Assembly: GCA_028023455.1 (NCBI GenBank)
Contig: JAQFVV010000022.1
Span: 5,609,998 to 5,673,997 of the forward strand
Length of the DNA: 64,000 bases
Source: Epiperipatus broadwayi
Lineage: Eukaryota; Onychophora; Udeonychophora; Euonychophora; Peripatidae
Reading direction: 5' to 3'
Under the pieces are notes generated by a model. It did no database searches. It was not told the origin of the DNA and saw only the letters and a list, made by a program, of their open reading frames with translations. This document shows positions 59,581 to 64,000 of this stretch, one piece after another (position 1 is the stretch's first letter; each line of letters opens with the position of its first letter). The position numbers and the translations under genes are program-made.

Positions 59581-62235
59581 TTGATTACCAAAAAATCTCA
59601 GTGTATATAAAGCCAATCAAACTTTCAGTTACTCAGTAATTGACAAGCCAAGGTAGTTAGTAATATCTGTTTTGCTGGGTTTTTTGGAGGGGAGGTGAGA
59701 TGTTGAAAAGATTTTAACCCTACAGTAGACTATTTAAAACATATTTTGTCTTATCTTTACTTCATATGTATGTGTGTGTATCAATAACAAAGAATCTTGT
59801 TATAACGTTTCAACATTCTGTTGTTTAAATATTATAAAAACCATATTTTAAATTTTAAAAAAATATTGCAAGTGTTTGAATTTTACTTTATATTTCTTGC
59901 TAGTAAGCAAATATCTTTATTACAATTTCCAACTAGAAAAATTTGAAAAGAAATCTCGCTAGGCCAAATGAGATGAAACTCTTGTCACTGGGTCTTTGTA
60001 TTTCTATAACCCTTAAAAGTATCAGCAACTAATCCTACTTTTATCGTCAATATTCTCACTAGAGAAAGGATGTATTTATATATGTACGAGCCTGCACGCG
60101 TACCTATATCTAATCTTGAAATAAATCTTAAAGTGGATACATTTTTATTAAATGACTTTCAAAGGCCTGACATCAGCTCTATTTTTAAATAAATGGTTTA
60201 AAATGTTTTATTTCCTGTCAAAAATGTGTTTTTTTTTTTTTGTTAAAGATTTGGTCATTTCAGATAAGAATCGCAAACTGGTTCAAAGAAGATAGTTCTA
60301 CTTCTTCAAGTAATCAATCTACTTTCACCTCCTTTTTTTTTATTTCTGTAAAATGAACTAGAGCAAATCATTTATAGATTTAAAACTTTTGTTCTCCTGG
60401 TAGAATCATAATTTCTAATGGTCAAACATTGCACCAAGATCATCAATCAGAGATAAAATTAAAATGGACGGTAGAAAACTGAAAATCTATGAAAAACTTT
60501 ACTTCTCTCTTTATATCAAAAATCAATAGTTAGAAATTTTCAAACTTTTTCACTTTTAACCAATATATATTCCATAAAGTTCTCTTTAATTAATGTTTCT
60601 ATTGATATTTTTTTTTATTACGGAAAAAAAACTGCCGACATAATGAAAGCAAAAATTAAATCTATACTAATATAACTAAAAATAACGAAGTAACAAACAC
60701 ATCATGTATTGTCGTATATAACTTTAGATATGCGAACAATACTACGTCACTATTGCTGATGATCACGTGCTTCCTCAATAACGAATATGGTGTTCTTTGT
60801 CAGATTCAGTAAACTAGCATTATTTTTTTTTTGCTGCTCTCATCAACATTCTGTCTTTAACAGATTATATCTTCCTATAGAGTTCATTAGATCTTATTAC
60901 TGTCATTCCTTGACCTTTCTTTTCTTTTCCTCCTCTTCGCATCACAGTCAATTACCTTTGTACTTTATTATTACTCATACTTTTAATATAATTACTAGTC
61001 TGATGAATATTATATCTTTTACATTCCAATTACTTCTGTGATCTCTTGATTTGTTGGTTTTTTTTTTCAATTGATCATTTTGATAATCCATTTATTTTGC
61101 CAATAATCTCAGTTTATTTTTCTTTATTATCAACCCCATATCCATTCTATATGATATCACCTGTTATATCAGGGTATAATATTTAGAACTAAGAAGAGCA
61201 CTGACAGATCTTATTTTGATGACAAACATACATTTCTTTACAATTCATTCATTTACTTTTATCTACTTTTTTTAGAAGAGTGATGATATATATAAATATC
61301 ATACCATGAACATAATTTGTGCTCTATTTCCCTCTTTAAGAATATCATTAATCTTGTAATCAATTTAACATTTTTTTCTCTTCAATACTTTATCAGTTTG
61401 AAATCATTTTTTAAAACATATGGCCTTTCATTTCTTTCATACTGTGTTTCTCTCAATAATTTCCTTTCCCCAATCTCAAATTTGTATTCTCCAACTTATG
61501 TCTTTCATAATCCCATCATCTCGTATTTTTCTTTAAGATTTCCTTATGTCTGTTTTTATTCCAATAGTAGTTTCTTTCATTATATGATGGTTTTTTTTCT
61601 AAAAGTTTTTCATCATCTTCTAAGAATTTATTGACCTTGGAGGGAGGGGATCAGACTTCTTGTCTTTTAGTTTTATAGGAATATTCTTTTTACATTATCT
61701 GAGATGAGAGACTGGGTCAGTATTATAACTCCCAAATTGGAGAGTTCTGTAACTCATTAAGTCTGATCAGTCTTTTTTAATCTGGCTAGTTTGGGATTCT
61801 TCCAATATGTTTAGCTTCCCATAGTATCGGTCCCAGGTTTAGTGGGGTATACACACCTCCTCACATGAAGTGTGACACCAGTGTCTGAATTAAGCATGAT
61901 CCGTGAACATTGAACTCTCGAGTTTAGGATTCTTTTATTGCATTAAACCACATGCAAATAATATGTCATATGCAACAAAAAGGAATCAAAAAATATTTTA
62001 GCCAAAAGAAATGGCAATTATTCTTTTAAAATTATATTAAACATACTTTTATTATTGCAAAGTTATACAGAAATTCCTTGAATATGTGTTTCTAGCACTT
62101 TGAAATTATACTATAATAATTATTAATTCAGATTTTTTTAATTTAACAATGATTCATTAATAATAGAAAATTAATTTTAAATAGATTTCACAGATATATA
62201 ACAAATATTGAAAAAAACCTGAAGTTGGGCTGGAA
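59581..62235. other. AT-rich stretch, nothing recognised
   Basis: No supported gene. A GC-richer block at about 61640-61930 (GGAGGGAGGGGATCAGACTT, then CACCTCCTCACATGAAGTGT) stands out and may be part of an unrecognised repeat. Several T-rich open frames (60787-61041, 61317-61634) are low-complexity and not convincing. Confidence 0.35.
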
Positions 62236-62470
62236 ATATTGCTATAAGAGATGATAACAAATGGATTATTGAAATCTTAAACTGACTCCAGGAGATTGAA
62301 AAAGATCTAGAAAGTGACCAGTTGTGAGGTGAATGGAAGAACTAAGGAAGTGTTCTGATTGATGTGGAGAGGAGAGGCTAGAGATTGGAGAAGATGAATT
62401 GAACTTGAAAAGACCTTCATCTTGCAGTGGATTAATAATCGTTAAAATGATGATGGTACTGTATTTACAC
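62236..62470 (+). pseudogene. RTE-type LINE (copy E), C-terminal end
   Basis: GDDNKWIIEILN near 62249-62285 corresponds to the ARRDDNRWT end motif of this LINE family. It is followed by decayed sequence and the family tail CTTGCAGTGGATTAATAATC near 62421-62440. Stops occur directly after EILN. Confidence 0.65.
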
Positions 62471-62669
62471 AAATTGTAATTTTCATTGTGTAGAAAAAAA
62501 TGTTTTTAAATGAAGTTTCACTTTTTTTAAAATTCTTTAACATCAAATTTAATTTGCTAATACTTCCCAAAGTTTATTTTTTAATTTATTCATAATTTTA
62601 TTATACGCATTCTCTTTAGTTCATTCTTTGAAATGTTTAAAAAGTAATTACTTTCATTTTCAGCCGTTG

Positions 62670-62781
62670 TTTTTTTTTTTTTTTTTCATGTGTCAAAGCA
62701 TCGGCCGGGAAGTGAACCCACCTACCTGGGACAACTGCTTGTAAGGCAGCTGTGCTGACCACTCGACCACCAATGCTTGAC
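62670..62781 (-). mobile_element. tRNA-derived SINE, minus strand
   Basis: On the minus strand: GTCAAGCATTGGTGGTCGAG, TGGTCAGCACAGCTGCCTTA, a CTGC/GCAG arm around CTTACAA, a B box GTGGGTTCACTTCCC and a 3' end GATGCTTTGACACATG with a poly-A of about 17. It is the best-preserved copy of the family at 24792 and 33493. Confidence 0.85.
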
Positions 62782-62869
62782 TTTTTTTTTTTATTTATAA
62801 AAAAATTTAAAACAGCAAGTATTTTAAAATACAGAGAGTTAACTCATAGTTAATTTGTTTATCGTCATA

Positions 62870-64000
62870 ATCATCATTTTCAATTATTATTGATTCACTG
62901 CAGGATGAAGATCTCCAAATTCAATTCAGTTTCTCCAATCTTTAACCTCTCTTGTCCACATTGTATTAACAAACTTCTTTATTTTATCCATCCATTTCAC
63001 ATAAGGTTTCTTTCTAGATCTTTTATCATCTCTGGGGAACCAACTTAAGACTTCAACTATTCATTTATTACCATCTCTTCTAGAAATAGGTCCATCCTAG
63101 CTCCATTTCAGTCCCTTAATTTTTCCAATGCCTCCTGTATATTATTTGTTCTCTTACTCATATATTTTGTTTTCAATCTCTTTTTCTTACTCCTAACATA
63201 TATCTTTTCATAGTGGACTGAAGTCTCTATATTCCTTTTTTGTTAAGTAATCCAATCTCAAATCCATATGTAAGAACTGGTAAAATACATTTATTAAAAA
63301 TATTTTTCAAATATATAGGCATATTCCTTTTAAGTTTTAAATTGTTTCTACCAAAAATATTTCATCCAAGTTTAATTCTATGAGCAATTTATCCAACTGT
63401 GTTAATAATCTGATTAAGATATTTATACTAGTTAACTTCTTCTACTTCATGATCGCAATCTTCATTTCCTTCTGAAAAAATCCATTGAACATTTTAATTA
63501 ATAATTTGTAAAGTGCATACTCATTATGTAAGTAATATATATTAAGACTATAACCATAAAACTATGTACCTAAAATGCAATGGTAGGGATCTCTACAAAT
63601 CTAAACACGCTCTCAAATCAAAATGCTTTAGATTCACCTATATGATTACAAATTAGGTTGAAGATAAGAGTGGCCGCACGTCTTTTAAAGTCGTTAATCT
63701 TACGTTTAGATTTATAGAGATTCCTAATGTCACATTTTAGGTGCGTAGTCTTAAGGTTATAGCCTGCACATTTTCATTTTTTTAGCATTTATTTTTAGAT
63801 CTACTTTTTTACTTTCATCTGATAACTCTTGCAATATTTTCTAAAGCTTTGAAGCATTATTTGCAAAATCTAAATGACAAATTATATCCATTTACTTATA
63901 CTTCCTTAACTTCCCATTTTAATTCATAAAATGTAAAATAGCTGTAAAAAGTATTAGAGATATGGGATTATATTTATGAAGTATTATATTCTTCCTTTCA
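62870..64000 (-). pseudogene. RTE-type LINE (copy C), runs off the window
   Basis: The plus strand shows the family tail TTGATTCACTGCAGGATGAA near 62890, then the reverse complement of the C-terminal motifs at 63040-63200. Further RT sequence parallels 29160-29950 as far as GAAGCATTATTTGCAAAATC near 63851. Interrupted by a MITE at 63548-63762. All frames broken. Confidence 0.72.
63548..63762. mobile_element. MITE nested in LINE copy C
   Basis: The arms CTATAACCATAAAACTATGT and (reverse strand) CTATAACCTTAAGACTACGC match over about 55 bp and share CACCTAAAATG-like and AATCTCTA(C/T)AAATCTAAAC-like segments. The interior is GC-richer than the host LINE (CGCACGTCTTTTAAAGTCG). Boundaries may extend about 35 bp further left. 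No target duplication settled. Confidence 0.7.

Noticed and set aside
60995-61012. CTGATGA near 60999
   Set aside because: No GAAA, stem II or stem I partner follows.
61317-61634. A 105-residue frame rich in Phe, Ser and Leu
   Set aside because: Low-complexity T-rich DNA gives such frames by chance. No domain, and no neighbour supports a gene.
61640-61930. GC-richer block as a CpG-island promoter or exon
   Set aside because: No CpG enrichment, splice signals or homologous frame was seen; more likely a fragment of an unknown repeat.

Overview
This is an AT-rich stretch of an invertebrate animal genome, about three quarters A+T by eye, and it is almost entirely mobile DNA. I found no convincing host exon in 64 kb. 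Animal origin follows from the element mix: Merlin and hAT DNA transposons, Ty3/gypsy LTR elements, RTE- and Jockey-type LINEs, Penelope-like elements (PLEs) with a GIY-YIG endonuclease remnant, and tRNA-derived SINEs. Some repeats look cephalopod- or lophotrochozoan-like to me, but that is an impression only.

Layout. 0-7 kb: a diverged tandem repeat hit by a Merlin transposon (317-1267, 8-bp TSD) and a full-length but broken Ty3/gypsy element (1817-6682, 5-bp TSD). 7.3-9.3 kb: a non-autonomous hAT-like element. 10.3 kb: a long TTA microsatellite. 10.7-12.1 kb: a MITE and two S repeats. 13.9-17.9 kb: a minus-strand RTE-type LINE interrupted by a PLE copy with inverted arms. 17.9-22.9 kb: several R repeats, a foldback T element and a small TTAGGG-containing element. 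23.6-26.3 kb: another LINE copy and SINEs. 27.4-28.9 kb: a long inverted-repeat element with an S repeat at its centre. 29.2-34.2 kb: a minus-strand LINE split by an S foldback and by a 3-kb hAT that carries a SINE. 34.3-35.8 kb: tandem units that switch orientation. 35.9-41.9 kb: a minus-strand LTR element with very long (1.8 kb) LTRs and no recognisable pol. 44.2-46.8 kb: a Jockey-like LINE. 48.6-50.9 kb: a second PLE copy with R and LINE pieces inside. 52.3-53.2 kb: an RTE fragment. 54.8-57.7 kb: a Ty3/gypsy derivative lacking RT and RNase H. 58 kb: degenerate short tandem repeats. 59.4 kb: another R repeat. 62.2-64 kb: LINE ends, a SINE and a MITE.

The most interesting signal is in the R and S repeats. 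Each has a core matching a type I hammerhead ribozyme: CTGATGA, a small stem II hairpin, GAAA, a very short stem III, then a cleavage base. The two strands of stem I sit directly against the core (CCTCA/TGAGG in R, ACCAA/TTGGT in S), with an internal loop and a second helix further out. R and S share this architecture but not sequence. The PLE copies and the T element carry weaker hammerhead-like motifs. Hammerhead motifs have been reported in Penelope-like elements and in retrozymes, so I infer that R and S are the terminal repeats or non-autonomous relatives of such elements.
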